Assembly (NCBI RefSeq): GCF_000209165.1
Contig: NC_009043.1
Coordinates: forward strand, 1,302,001 to 1,366,000
DNA length: 64,000 nt
Direction: 5' to 3'
DNA from: Scheffersomyces stipitis CBS 6054
Taxonomy: Eukaryota; Ascomycota; Pichiomycetes; Serinales; Debaryomycetaceae
Positions 49,968 to 61,249 of this stretch are shown here, one piece after another. Made by a program: the position numbers and the translations under genes. The stretch's first letter is position 1. The number at the start of each line of letters is the position of its first letter. The notes below the pieces were generated by a model, which worked only from the letters and a program-made list of their open reading frames with translations, was not told the origin of the DNA and made no database searches.

Positions 49968-52204
49968 TTTTCTTGAACAACAAATATGTTGACATTCACT
50001 GGATGTGTTTAAAATCACGTGATATATATCACGTGAAAATCACATTTCGTCAAAAAAAACCGTGAATTCATCTAAATCATCTATAATATAGCCGTAATCT
50101 CTAAAGGAAGAACCTATATGGTATCTCAGTGGAGAATATGCTCCAAATAAAGCTTTCAAATAGCCAAAACCACAGGATTTTAAAAGAAATTCGCACGATC
50201 ATGTTGCACTCAAAGACTTGATGGACCTGCAAGGCGAGTCCAGAGCTCTAGAGGTGCCAGTGAACAATGTGATCAGAGCTACTTTTCTAGACGTCAATGT
50301 CAACTCATCTTGAAGTACCGGCTTAGCTGCCAGATAATTCGACCAACGGCCTGGATGTTCGGAATCAGACTTGAAACCCACTAAGTTTTAAAATTTCAAA
50401 AACTTCACGTGACATATAAAGTACAGGACATGGAAATGGCTGCAAATGATGATAATGAATTACTTTCTTAAACTCCACTAAAAGCTGAACAAATCTATTA
50501 GAACAAGAAGATTCTCTTTTTATATACAAATTTCGGAGATCGAAGAACATAGAAAACTCACAAAACCTAAAAATTTCTAAAAAATTACAAAACACTAAAA
50601 TATTGGGCTCAAAAAGTGGAGAAACAGATAACTAGATTCTTCCCACTTTTGGGAACTTCCAAAATTCATCAAAATTATGACCGACTACCAACTACATTTC
50701 AATAAGCTTTCCAGCGATAATCTAAAAAAAGGTCCATCAACGAGCCAACTTCAAAACATTGTTCAAAAACTCTTTGGCTATTCAACAAATAGCAACAACT
50801 AGGAATGAACAATACCTATATATGCTCGAAAGCTTATTTCAGGGATTTCCATGGAACCGTTTCATCAGTAGACATTGTCACTAACCCTCCATTAGTGTTC
50901 AGAATATCTACAATTTAAAAGTGAGCGTGGCTACATTGACATGAACATACGAAGCTTTTACCAACCTGACTGATTGGAATCTAGCATTGTTCTGAGATAA
51001 GCTACAATCAGAGAGTTGGAACTACCTATTTACTCAACGAAAGATCAACAAATATAAGCGGGAAGTAGATGGTAAACACTGAACATGCCTCCATATACGT
51101 ATGCACTGATTACCTGAGGTATGCAAAATTTACCTCCGGTATCATACCAATGTCTCTCAACCCTTCACTCAGTATAGAACATGGTTAGAAACCCACCAAA
51201 TAGCGTCAGAATAAAGATTGTTTCAATTCATCTAAGATAACCGACTTGGCATTTCCTTGAGCAAGTCAGGTATGTCTAAACCTTGCAAGTACTTTCATAT
51301 CACCTGGTCATTAATTTAACGTTGGGTTTCCTCCAGACTTATGGTATGCTAGAATGTATTTATTATGTAGTAAGTTTAATAGCAATACATGAGTATAAAC
51401 CAAAAGGTTGTCACCCCTTACATGTGCGCACTGCTTCACTTAGATATAATCTGGTTGATATATACTGAAATTGGAACGTAAATCGAAGAATAATAGGCAG
51501 AGGATAGCTTCAATCTGTTCTAAACCTTCTATTATAGGAGTACATTTTGCTATCATTTGAGACTATATTGAGAGAGAGGAGTTTTGGCAGATAAAGAAAA
51601 CTTCAACCATGAACTCCCAGATTAACGAAACTAAGAAATACAACAGAAGATTTTTATTCAAGTCTTGTATCTTTAGGATAGATGAGAGATTGAACTAAAA
51701 TATTTGAGATCCTTTTGCAGGATCAGAATGTCAAAAGCAGGATTCAATCTACTTCAAAAAAAAAAATACGGCTTCATTACAAACTAAGATTCAATGAACG
51801 TCCTCAGTGGATTAATTTTCTTTTCACTTCATCTCCTATTGAAGCAACAAAAGACCAAACGTTGATTTCCCAAGGGGGTCATATTCTTGAATATGGTTGC
51901 AAGGTTGTGTGCCTTGATAGAAGAAGATCCGCAGTCTCACTTTGCGTGCACCCTAGAAAAACACGAATTGTTCTCTTATCAAGGAGAAGTAACAAACAAC
52001 AAACATTCTATTAATAATACGATTGTCTCTTGAACAAGAACGCCGTAATCAAGTGGATTACAGTGGTAACGAAATCCAACTTCATCTTTGTAAGCAAAAC
52101 GATTTGTCGAATCTAATCTCCATATTCTAGATTCTAATTATTCCAACTTCAATAATCAATCTGTAGGTGATTGAACTCATGTACTCATATTGAAACTCAT
52201 AGCC
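49968..52204. other. 2.2-kb gene-poor flank of tRNA-Ile with repeat relics
   Basis: Immediately upstream of the tRNA lies a TCACGTGATATATATCACGTGA inverted structure (near 50014-50034). A LINE relic is listed separately at 50878-51030. An open frame of 99 codons at 51715-52014 has no family I recognise and might be decayed element sequence. Otherwise A+T-rich non-coding DNA. Confidence 0.45.
50878..51030 (+). mobile_element. Second, more decayed copy of the LINE fragment
   Basis: The stretch aligns by eye with 32737-32895: shared words include CACT(A/T)ACCCT, AGAAT(A/C)T, TTGACATG, and CTGACTGATTGGAAT, with a deletion of about 20 bp in this copy between them. The identity looks about 70 percent. 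Translation is broken by several stops. It lies about 0.9 kb upstream of tRNA-Ile, on the same side as the first copy. Confidence 0.6.
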
Positions 52205-53653
52205 ATGTCCAATAGAAAGGATTCCAACTCTTCCACGAAACAAGGTATACAATTTCCTGAGGTCAGCATGGTGCCAATTATGGATATACAGAAACCGTTA
52301 TCGCCTCGGTTTGGCATTTCCAATTCAACAGGTTCGACCTCTGCAATCAGCAATGATTACAACATCCTGAATAATTCGAAACCTCCAGAGCATCTTTCTG
52401 AATTTTTTTCATTTATGAACACCAGATCGCCCACCCAAGAATCGCCGACACATAGCGATGTATCGAGAGATATCCCGGGGGAAGACAGACAGCCATTCAG
52501 TGACCGAAACGTGAAGAGACAACCTTCGTTGAACACGTTTACATCGTTCTCTCCTTCAGTTTTGGACTTGCCCAATATCGTCACGTCCAAAGATTTCCAT
52601 CATAATGTAGAGGTGTATTCGAATTTGTTGCAGAAGGCAGAAAAGTTGCGAATACAGCTATTGCAGGTGTCCAACGCAGCCAACGATTTTGGCCAGGCTT
52701 TGGAAGATTGCATAGACGATTGCCCCAAGGTGAACAACTCGAAGGTAGTGAGAGATGGCTTAATAAATGCAAGCGGCTTACAGTATATGATCGGCAGCAA
52801 TGAGCAAATACTTAGTAGATTGATAGAGTCCAGTTTTGAAAGACCTTTGCGAAAGGAATTGAATGACTTGAAGACAGACTACGAAGTGAACTACTCGTTC
52901 TACCAACAGGAAATTAAAGCCAAGTCGAAAGTCCTTCGTCAAAAGGAGTTGGAAAACCTAAAGCTTTCGAAACAAAAGACAAGAAATCTCAATGTGTACA
53001 AGAGCAATCTTCTAAACTTGACGTCACAACTTGACGAAATTGACCGTCTCAAGTACGACTACTACCACGAAGTGAACTCAATGATATCTAAATTCAACCA
53101 AGATCATTTGCTCATAAAAACAGGATCCTTGGTGAGAGCACAACTAGAGATTGCAGAGGGTATAGCTAGAAAAGGTTGGTCTGGTGGGGGTTTGGATGAA
53201 CTCTTATCGGTATCACCAGATCTCTTTGAAACTAACGATTCTGACGACACCGCTTTTAAAGGAACCAACGATACCGACAATGAAACGGGTGATGGACTTT
53301 TAGACAAGACGATAGAAAACAATTTCCTTTCTGACCGGGCAATAGCAGAAACAGAAGAGAACAATGTCATCGAAGATGATGATGTAGGCAATGACACTCT
53401 TGAGACAGTTAGGGCTGTAACTCCTGATGCAAAGAAAAATCCTGTTGTAGCCAGAGCAGGATTATCACCAAATATAGTTAGTCAGTTAAAGAAGCCGGCT
53501 GATTCAGCAGAACAAAGCTTTGACGAATCATTTTCTCTACCAATCATCAATAAATCCAATTCATTGTTGCACAAGCTCAATGAACAAGAGAGCTCACCGA
53601 TTCCAGACGAGAGCATACAGAACAATAACATACTTGACGAACTTGATGAGTAG
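52205..53653 (+). CDS. IVY1: Vacuolar I-BAR-like protein Ivy1
   Basis: The 482-residue protein resembles Ivy1, a vacuole-membrane protein that binds phosphoinositides, the Rab Ypt7 and the HOPS subunit Vps33. It has a disordered N-terminus (1-120), then a long helical region (about 135-330) with EVYSNLLQKAEKLRIQLLQV, a coiled coil (QKELENLKLSKQKTRNLNVY) and KYDYYHEV, which fits an inverse-BAR fold. The C-terminal 150 residues are acidic and disordered. S. cerevisiae Ivy1 is 453 residues. ATG at 52205 is used; the frame from 52190 starts with TTG. It converges on BIO2, with 100 bp between stops. Confidence 0.75.
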   Translation: MSNRKDSNSSTKQGIQFPEVSMVPIMDIQKPLSPRFGISNSTGSTSAISNDYNILNNSKPPEHLSEFFSFMNTRSPTQESPTHSDVSRDIPGEDRQPFSDRNVKRQPSLNTFTSFSPSVLDLPNIVTSKDFHHNVEVYSNLLQKAEKLRIQLLQVSNAANDFGQALEDCIDDCPKVNNSKVVRDGLINASGLQYMIGSNEQILSRLIESSFERPLRKELNDLKTDYEVNYSFYQQEIKAKSKVLRQKELENLKLSKQKTRNLNVYKSNLLNLTSQLDEIDRLKYDYYHEVNSMISKFNQDHLLIKTGSLVRAQLEIAEGIARKGWSGGGLDELLSVSPDLFETNDSDDTAFKGTNDTDNETGDGLLDKTIENNFLSDRAIAETEENNVIEDDDVGNDTLETVRAVTPDAKKNPVVARAGLSPNIVSQLKKPADSAEQSFDESFSLPIINKSNSLLHKLNEQESSPIPDESIQNNNILDELDE

Positions 53654-53753
53654 TTTCTAAAACTAGATATACAATTTTATGAATTGGATATATATTTACC
53701 ACTTATTAGTAATGTATTATAATTGAAAGACGTACACACAAATGTGTTATGAT

Positions 53754-54989
53754 TTATGTATGAAACGAGATAGTCGAAGATTTGTCCTCTTCATTTATAA
53801 CAGCATTGTCAAGCTTCTCCTTTCTGAAACTCTTCATTGGTCGCAATCCCCACTTCTTCAACATCTCGATGTCTTCGTCCCATCCATTGCACATGGTTGT
53901 CAACATCTTTTCACCTGTGAAAATGGCATTGCAGCCACTCATAAAGCAAAGGAACTGTTCGTGTTCTTTCATGGTATAACGGCCAGCTGCCAATCTGATG
54001 ATCGAATGAGGCATAATTAATCTCGCAGTAGCAATCGTCTTCAAGATCAGCTCAAACTTCAACTTTCTGATAGAATCTCCAGGCAATTCAGAAATCTCCT
54101 TTTCCATTGGAGTTCCTTTGATGGGCACCAATCTGTTGATAGGTAATGATTCTGGATGGTACTCCATGGTTGCTAGAGTATGTAAGAAAGAAATATGATC
54201 ATCTGGTGTTTCACCTAAACCAAGAATACCTCCAGTACAAGCCTTGATACCAGCTTTTTGTACGTTCTTGATAGTTTGCAATCTGTCATCGAATGTTCTC
54301 GTAGAAATCACACTTGGATAGTGTTCTCTTGAAGTGTCGATATTATGATTATAAGCTGTCAATCCAGAGCGAGCCAATTCTTCAGCTTGTTTTTCATCTA
54401 CCATTCCCAAAGTGACACATGTTTCCATTTCAAGATCATCGTTGATTCTTTTGACCATTTCTCCAATTTTCTTCAAACCAGACTTGCGGCCAGCCATGTC
54501 CCTCCATGCTGCACCCATGCAAAATCTGGTAGAGCCATTCATTTTAGCAATGCGAGCTTTTTCCATGACTTCTTCTATCTTGATAAGCTTTTCAGCCTTT
54601 GTTCCAGTGTCGTAACGTGAAGACTGGGCACAATACTTACAATCTTCGGTACACCCCCCAGTTTTAATAGACAACAAAGTACACAATTGAACTTCAGCAG
54701 GGTTATGGTGCTTTCTATGTTGTAACTGTGACTGAAATACTAACTCCATCAACGGAGTATCGTAGATCTCTTTGATTTGCTCTTTGGACCAATTATTGAT
54801 AGGAACTTTTGTAGAAAGAGCCAATTCGATTGGTTTCATCTTGGTGGGCGTAGCTAAATTCTCAGTCTGGACATTGAAGTAAATAGATGAATCTACTGGT
54901 GTGGAAGACTTCGCTAGAATAGTACTACTTACTTTTGGCTGGAGTCTCTTAGCAGTAGTGGAGAACAAACTTTGAGAGACTTTAAACAT
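53754..54989 (-). CDS. BIO2: Biotin synthase, mitochondrial radical-SAM enzyme
   Basis: The 411-residue protein inserts sulfur into dethiobiotin to make biotin, in mitochondria. The radical-SAM cluster motif is CTEDCKYC (Cys113, Cys117, Cys120), followed by AQSSRYDTG. The N-terminal MFKVSQSLFSTTAKRLQP is a mitochondrial presequence. The family segments GMVDEKQAEELARSGLTAYN, YNHNIDTS and GGILGLGET are present. It is slightly longer than S. cerevisiae Bio2 (375 residues), mainly at the N-terminus. Presence implies the last step of biotin synthesis works in this yeast; other BIO genes are not in the window. Confidence 0.97.
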   Translation of the reverse strand: MFKVSQSLFSTTAKRLQPKVSSTILAKSSTPVDSSIYFNVQTENLATPTKMKPIELALSTKVPINNWSKEQIKEIYDTPLMELVFQSQLQHRKHHNPAEVQLCTLLSIKTGGCTEDCKYCAQSSRYDTGTKAEKLIKIEEVMEKARIAKMNGSTRFCMGAAWRDMAGRKSGLKKIGEMVKRINDDLEMETCVTLGMVDEKQAEELARSGLTAYNHNIDTSREHYPSVISTRTFDDRLQTIKNVQKAGIKACTGGILGLGETPDDHISFLHTLATMEYHPESLPINRLVPIKGTPMEKEISELPGDSIRKLKFELILKTIATARLIMPHSIIRLAAGRYTMKEHEQFLCFMSGCNAIFTGEKMLTTMCNGWDEDIEMLKKWGLRPMKSFRKEKLDNAVINEEDKSSTISFHT

Positions 54990-55421
54990 GACGACTAGGA
55001 AGCGAGAGAGAATCGAAATTGCAGCTGAAAAGAAGCTGGAAGCTAGCCTAATCTATGTAAGAAGGTCTGACATTTTAACAATAAATAATTGGTCGATTTG
55101 GAGCTGGGCTCAGGGGATGGGTTGCATGCGGAAATGATTGCAAAATCCGGGTTGCAATCGACAAAAATGAATCATCTGAGTCATGGCTGAGTCAAAGTGG
55201 GAGTGTAATCATCGCACAAGGATGATTCAACTGATCACGTGAAAATACAACTTACAGGGCTCCAGACCTAAGACTCGATTTTAAAGAGATTTGAAAAGTC
55301 GTGCGCGAAACTACAAATTTCATACACAGTCCGCTTCTCTTCGCATGTACCATATAGCAGAATAATTTTTCAATTTACTACAGTTTTCTCTACTCACAAT
55401 CATTCAACAAATATAATCAAA
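54990..55421. promoter_or_regulatory. Divergent BIO2/RPL22 promoter
   Basis: TCACGTG at 55235-55241 is a Cbf1-type E-box, as at the other ribosomal-protein promoter in the window. No TTAACTATG copy was found here. No gene is visible. Confidence 0.45.
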
Positions 55422-56109
55422 ATGGCTCCAATTGTATGTATGACATAGTCTAAGAAATCACACTGAGATAAAACGAATCTGCAAACCCGCTTGGATTGCT
55501 GTATTCCAGATATAGGAACTATAGTTTTTTGGACCTCTTATGGCATCATAGGATATTGAAATTGTGTATTCGTAATACGTTATTCATTATCTACACTATG
55601 ATTCTGTTCAAGACGGTCTTTTTTTTTAAAAGAAGCAACAAGATACTTGTAATGAGACCTTTTAGATATACTCTGGGAGGGCTATGCTGTCTTTTTATCT
55701 TCTACACCTTTAAGTGTGTATCGTGATAAATATGTGCGGTAGGCTAACATTAATATAGACCACTAAGAAGTCCAAGGCTGCTAAGAAGTTCGTCGTTGAC
55801 GTTTCCGCTCCAGTTGAAAACGGTGTTTTCGACCAAGAAGGTTACGTTAAGTACTTGATTGAACACATCAAGGTCGAAGGTATTGTCGGTAACTTGGGTG
55901 ACGAAATCTCTGTCTCTGCTGAAGGTACCAAGGTCGTTGTTGTTTCCAACACCAAGTTCTCCGGTAAGTACTTGAAGTACTTGACCAAGAGATACTTGAA
56001 GAAGAACCAAATCAGAGACTGGATTAGATTCGTTGCTGTCAAGCAAAACCAATACACCTTGCAATTCTACTCTGTCGCTGAAGACGAAGAAGAAGAAGAC
56101 GAAGAATAA
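55422..56109 (+). CDS. RPL22: 60S ribosomal protein L22 (eL22), one intron
   Basis: Exon 1 (55422-55433, ATG GCT CCA ATT) and exon 2 (55759-56109) give 120 residues. The intron (325 nt) has donor GTATGT, a GGCTAAC branch region at 55742-55748 and acceptor AG at 55757-55758. The protein reads [20 protein letters not shown], with [20 protein letters not shown] and an acidic tail. S. cerevisiae Rpl22A has 121 residues and an intron at the equivalent place; there L22 represses splicing of its own message. Whether the same holds here is not shown. Open frames inside the intron are not genes. Confidence 0.94.
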
Positions 56110-56840
56110 GCGCATCACCCATTTGACTTATAGACACAGTCTAACTGTGGTTTTCAAAATTGTTTATCGTTCACTTTTCCTCTTTTTTGGCATTCATTTC
56201 AATCATATTTTTGTTTCCTGGGGTTTATAATGTTTAATAGGTTCTTATCTATGTATCTATCAAAATAATAAGTTTTCTTTGATAAGCAGAATAAACACAA
56301 TTCAAAATCGATATGTAGCTGTAGAATAACGAACGATTAGGTATCAAGAAGTTGAAGTATTGACAATTGTAAGTTTGACTATTTGTCAGCCCGAAACGTT
56401 TTAGTTAACTCTTGCATGGCACAAAACCTTAAAATGCTATTATGCCCAACTAGTGAAACAGGTGTTTACGGCCGAATACTAGCAAGATAAACCACCGAAG
56501 AAGCAAATCCGTCCACAGTTAGCTATTGTTGTCACTTCATCCACAATTACTTAGAACTATCCACAGTCCTTAGACGGAAAACTCATCTGCCAATTTTGTG
56601 TCCCACTGGCGTAATACCCGTGCTGATTATAAATGCGAATCTTATCTGGATATCTTGAGAGTTTGCCTTCTATACATAAATAGGTGTAAATATCTAGTGG
56701 CCTCACTCATTTTTATTGTGGTCATCAGCTCAATAGCAATTGTCATTCAATTTGAAATAGTTTCATTGAGTTAAAACATTTAGAGAGAACCTTTTAGTCG
56801 GGTATAATTTACTTACTATCCTTTCGCAACCATTTTGAGA
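56110..56840. other. Intergenic region, no gene seen
   Basis: This stretch holds the RPL22 3' region and the promoter of the second reductase, with a TTATAAAT box near 56628. No RNA gene or element was recognised. Confidence 0.45.
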
Positions 56841-57845
56841 ATGTCTACCAAAGTTTTTGTTAGTGGAGCCACTGGTTTCATCGCAAGACAGACCATCAAA
56901 TTACTTTTGTCTAGAGGTTATAAAGTTGTTGGTTCAGTCAGATCTTCTGAAAAGGGAGAAATCTTGAAGAAGTCGTATGGAGCCTCCTTCTCCTACGAAA
57001 TTGTAGAAGTTCTTGAACGAGATGGTGCTTTTGATGAAGCCTTGAAGAAGCACCCAGATGTAACCATCTTTTTGCATACAGCTTCTCCCGTGACTCCCTT
57101 TTCGACAGAATTAGAGAAGAATGTTCTAATTCCTGCCATCAGCGGAACCAAGTATGTGTTGAAGTCAATTTATGAATATGCCCCTCAGATAACCAGAGTG
57201 GTGGTGACCAGTTCGTGGGCTGCCATCATTCCTGTCCCAGATCGTTTCAACCCTAAGTTTGTCGGCAGCGAAGATATTTGGAATCCAATTACTTACGAGG
57301 AAGCCAAACAGGATAGCATTCATGCTTACTTCGGATCAAAAACATTTGCTGAAAAAGCCGCCTGGGAGTTTGTCGAAAAGAACAAACCTAACTTCGATCT
57401 CTCAACTGTCAATCCAGTGTTTGTCCTTGGTCCTCAGTCAAAGGATGAAGAAGTGAAGGATACATTAAATGTCACTGCTGAATTGGTAAACTCTATTTTA
57501 AAATTGAACCCCAAGGACGAAGTTCCAACTCTTGAAGGAAATTTTGTAGATGTGAGAGATGTAGCTTTAGCCCACGTCTTAGCTTTTGAAAAAGAGGAGG
57601 CCAAGGGTCAGAGACTTGTTCTTGTTACTGAAAGATACAGTGGTCAACTTGTATTAGATATTATCAGAAAGAACTTCCCGGAACTTGGAGACAAGTTACC
57701 AGTTGGAGTGCCAGGAAGTAAAGATGGTTCCAACTTTGCGGCACCAAACGATAAGAAGACCAGAAGTATACTTGGTTTCGATCGTATTAACTTAGAGAAG
57801 TCGGTAGTAGATGCAGTTGAGCAGATTCAGAGAGTGAAGGCATAA
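56841..57845 (+). CDS. NADPH-dependent methylglyoxal/carbonyl reductase, GRE2-like
   Basis: The 334-residue protein is an extended short-chain dehydrogenase of the GRE2 group. The Rossmann motif is VSGATGFIARQ (residues 7-17), the catalytic Ser lies in VVVTSSWAA near 123, and Tyr163/Lys167 form YFGSK. The segment NPVFVLGPQ and VDVRDVALAHVLAFE agree with S. cerevisiae Gre2, which reduces methylglyoxal and other aldehydes and ketones. The first ATG is at 56841. It is clearly diverged from the relative at 15419-16417, so the two probably have different substrates. Confidence 0.87.
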   Translation: MSTKVFVSGATGFIARQTIKLLLSRGYKVVGSVRSSEKGEILKKSYGASFSYEIVEVLERDGAFDEALKKHPDVTIFLHTASPVTPFSTELEKNVLIPAISGTKYVLKSIYEYAPQITRVVVTSSWAAIIPVPDRFNPKFVGSEDIWNPITYEEAKQDSIHAYFGSKTFAEKAAWEFVEKNKPNFDLSTVNPVFVLGPQSKDEEVKDTLNVTAELVNSILKLNPKDEVPTLEGNFVDVRDVALAHVLAFEKEEAKGQRLVLVTERYSGQLVLDIIRKNFPELGDKLPVGVPGSKDGSNFAAPNDKKTRSILGFDRINLEKSVVDAVEQIQRVKA

Positions 57846-59164
57846 GAAATATAAGCTTCTATATAGATTTTTCTAGGCAGACACGGATGAGAATAGTCAA
57901 AACAATAGAAGTTAGAATGCATGAATATTGTAGAATACCAATGCCAATTGTTTAGGATATAAAGGAATCCGTGCCCAACAAATAAATCAAGAAACACCAA
58001 CTAAGTTTTAATTTTCCATATATTCTCAGGTTATCAAGTTTCAAAAAGATACACCGTAGAAAATTCTAACTACCAATAGCAAATCACCCTATGTTGTTTC
58101 CTTATCTAATTTAATTTATTCTATGATATTTATCAAAACCGGATTGAAAAACAACAATTTCGGAAACCTTGACGGAAAAGTTGACAGTCCATGCATATAC
58201 CCCCTATGCATTGACCAATTTAGAGAATTTGTGAGATTGATTTTGATTGATTTGGTGAAAGACTTCCTTTGTTTAACAGCCAATATAAGTTCTCATTGAT
58301 ATTCATTCCATACTCTGAGCATTCTTTTGGACGTTGGAGATTATCCAGCTTACTAACATTTTATTACCGATTCACAACTACCATTGTACGTTTGCACTAA
58401 GTTATTTGAACATAGATATATTCAACTATGTTTAGGAGACCACACAAAATTTTCCGTATTTGTATGTTTGCAACCAATACTGCATATATGTATTTAATGA
58501 TCCGGTTGACACTATCGTGTCCACTCTACCAAGTCTAATTATACTCTTGCAAAAAGAAGACAATATGTCATAGTTGTAGAAGTAAACGTTATATTTTAAT
58601 TTAAGCTTACTTAAATACATATACCTTTTTCCTAAACTCAACCACTGAAACAAAATAGTCACACTCTCCATGTGTCTGTTTTAATCGCCTGGAGAGACAA
58701 CTTTCGTCCTTCTGAGCAATTATTCATTCTACAGTTTTTCAATTATAATGCACTTTGTGTCTACCATTTAGAGAATTATGGAAATTCAAGAATGCGAGCG
58801 TGAGTACTACTCTACAAAGGGCATAACCTCATTACAAAACTAATTGGTGAAGGTGTTACGGAAATGCTGCTGGATTTCGCCATCTCTTGGATGAGAGCAG
58901 CTCTTTACCTCTTTGAAAATTCTTGCAAAAAATACTTCAGTATTTTGAAGTAGATATCGCTTGGGAGGAGATACCACGTACTTGTTTCAATACTGAAGGG
59001 CATGAAAGCCTATTGAAACCTTGTGGCCAGTAAAGACAGACAACTCTGACCTGTACTAGTAGGAAATCAATATTAATCCTTATTGATCGACAAATCTCTA
59101 AATCAGTTCTCCACTTCTGTTCGTATCTCCGTTATACACTATGCAAAGATATCATGATCGGCGC
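57846..59164. other. 1.3-kb intergenic region, no gene seen
   Basis: A+T-rich DNA between two convergent genes, with no tRNA, LTR or open frame with family traits. A TACTAAC at 58351-58357 is not followed by a convincing acceptor and exon. Confidence 0.4.
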
Positions 59165-61249
59165 CTAGTAGATTCGTAACCCAAACATGAGTTTTCCCTT
59201 GAAGCGAAGAGCATGTTCCTCTAACCTTGAAAGGCTAAAGCTCCAACTCGAATGTGGATGTCGATGCTTCAAGGAGTGAAAACCGTACAGGCACCGGAAA
59301 AACGACTGATTGGGAGAAGTAGGAGTAGTAGTACAGAGACCAGAATAAGGTTTTTTGTAGAATTTGATACCATCACATTGGTAGTCAATCCATTTGCCAA
59401 GATATGCACCACGATCTTCAAGAACTGTTTCTTGAATCACTTGCAAATGTTGAACAAACTCACCAAGGTCGGAAACCTCCTTAATATTCAGAGAGTAGAC
59501 AGGACAGGCTCTGAAGTAGATATCCTTTACCTCCTCTAGAGAAATGGCACCATATTCGATTAACTTTCCAAGCATTAATGGAACCTGATCAACAGTGATA
59601 GGCGCAGTTGATATTCTTATCGGATACTTTGAATCAAGTTCCAGAATATAAGGCTGAAAAGATTGATGACTTCCAAGACCCACTTCAATTAGCAGGTAGC
59701 ACATTTGTTCCATGTTACATGGAGAATGAACTACGTGTTTTTTGGAACGATACTGGAAGTCAGTAGTGCTATTCCAATTGATTGGAGCAGTGACAAAACA
59801 TATTTTCTGCACCTTCTGAATACTCTCTTCCACAGTGGGAACTGCTGGAAGGCTTCTTTTATGGCCACTGCACCAGATGCTGACCTGTGATTCTGACGGA
59901 TATTTTTGAAATTTTGGTGGAACCTGGAGAAATTCTCTTCCTTGAAATGGAGTCTTGAGACGCTCACCACAACATGGAAGGGTTGGAGGATCAATAATAA
60001 CTTCAGGAACCATCAATGGAGGATCCCCAAATTCAAAAGTATCAACAGAAGTCGTAACATTAGGGAAAATAGGATCTTCAACATTTGCATGTTTTGACTT
60101 AGAAACAATCTCGGATAGAGAGCCAAGTGACTGAAGAGGAACTGAATATGCAGTGATAGACTGTTCACATACTTTAAGCTGATCTTTGTCAACACTAGTA
60201 ACATTGTCCACTAACTTCTTAGATCTTCTGAATTTCAATCTTGAATCCACCTTTATATGCTGAACCCTTGTGTTGGACTCAGATTCAGACAATTGAGGGT
60301 CAGCCCAACCTCGATTCACAAATCTATTGATGTATTCAATTTCATTCAATTCATCATAGTTCAAGTAGTCGTCAATGGAATCTTCTCGGCCAATATCAAT
60401 ATGATCCTCTTCTCCGGCACTTACAAACTTGGGGTTGTCTGATGATTGATGGTTGGTTGCAGTAGTTGCAGCAGTTTCAAGTCGGTGACATATTTCCTTC
60501 TCTTCTTCACAGGAATAAATACCAGCTAAAACTTCACTAAATGAACAAGGCTCACTACTTTCAGTAGTTCCAAGAGGACCAACAGGTTTGGCTTCAGATA
60601 GTTGGTCTATCGGAATGGGTTCAAGAACCTGCGTGTAGAGTGCTGGAGCATAGTGATCGATAGTGTCCAAAGAGTTCGGACCAGTGACTTCACCGATGGT
60701 GTACCTCAGAATCGATTCTCTACTACTGAAGTATAAATGTCTGGCATTCTTGTAGAATGAAGCTAAATCTCCACAGGCACAATTGTCGATACTCATGGTA
60801 TTCGTGGTGGTAGTGTTATCAGATGCTGCGATTGGAGGTGTATTGCAGGTCGAAGCAAAGGTGTCATTGATGTTGCCGTATTGTTCCTGGAGCTCCTTGT
60901 TCTCAGGAGTATGATCAAAACCACATAAAGTAGGTGATTTCAGCTTTCCGATGTTTTTGAAGAGCCAAGGGACTTGATTCTTGAGATTGCTGGCCTGAAG
61001 CCGCCATCTCCGACTCCTGCTTGCTGCCATACTGTCGGGGAGTGGAGTAGCGAACTTCTTACTCCTCCCATGTTCAAAGACAGATATCAGAGCTTTGCGA
61101 AGGAGTGTTAGGTTGTGTGACTTTTCCCCTGCTCTACATCTCTCATTCTCCTTCTGTTCTTCGACGAACAAGCTAACGAAGACATTGGCAGCACTGCGGA
61201 GTTTGGCGCTGACGGGGGTTTCGTCCCTTCCGAAGATAGAGTAAAACAT
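59165..61249 (-). CDS. Unrecognised 694-residue protein
   Basis: I do not recognise this protein. It has no signal peptide or membrane segment. The N-terminus (MFYSIFGRDETPVSAKLRSA) is moderately hydrophobic, followed by a basic stretch (SMAASRSRRWRLQ). The middle (about 130-440) is Ser/Thr/Glu-rich and probably disordered, with a few Cys (DNCACGDLASFYKN). The C-terminal ~150 residues look folded (MEQMCYLLIEVGLGSHQSFQP, IRISTAPITVDQVPLMLGKLIEYGAISLEEVKDIYF). The length, codon use and single intact frame argue for a real gene. It may be lineage-specific. Confidence 0.7.
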   Translation of the reverse strand: MFYSIFGRDETPVSAKLRSAANVFVSLFVEEQKENERCRAGEKSHNLTLLRKALISVFEHGRSKKFATPLPDSMAASRSRRWRLQASNLKNQVPWLFKNIGKLKSPTLCGFDHTPENKELQEQYGNINDTFASTCNTPPIAASDNTTTTNTMSIDNCACGDLASFYKNARHLYFSSRESILRYTIGEVTGPNSLDTIDHYAPALYTQVLEPIPIDQLSEAKPVGPLGTTESSEPCSFSEVLAGIYSCEEEKEICHRLETAATTATNHQSSDNPKFVSAGEEDHIDIGREDSIDDYLNYDELNEIEYINRFVNRGWADPQLSESESNTRVQHIKVDSRLKFRRSKKLVDNVTSVDKDQLKVCEQSITAYSVPLQSLGSLSEIVSKSKHANVEDPIFPNVTTSVDTFEFGDPPLMVPEVIIDPPTLPCCGERLKTPFQGREFLQVPPKFQKYPSESQVSIWCSGHKRSLPAVPTVEESIQKVQKICFVTAPINWNSTTDFQYRSKKHVVHSPCNMEQMCYLLIEVGLGSHQSFQPYILELDSKYPIRISTAPITVDQVPLMLGKLIEYGAISLEEVKDIYFRACPVYSLNIKEVSDLGEFVQHLQVIQETVLEDRGAYLGKWIDYQCDGIKFYKKPYSGLCTTTPTSPNQSFFRCLYGFHSLKHRHPHSSWSFSLSRLEEHALRFKGKLMFGLRIY

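Noticed and set aside
55496..55726. Open frame inside the RPL22 intron
   Set aside because: It lies within the intron, has no family traits and is A+T-rich chance sequence.
58351..58357. TACTAAC as an intron branch site
   Set aside because: No nearby acceptor and coding exon follow it.
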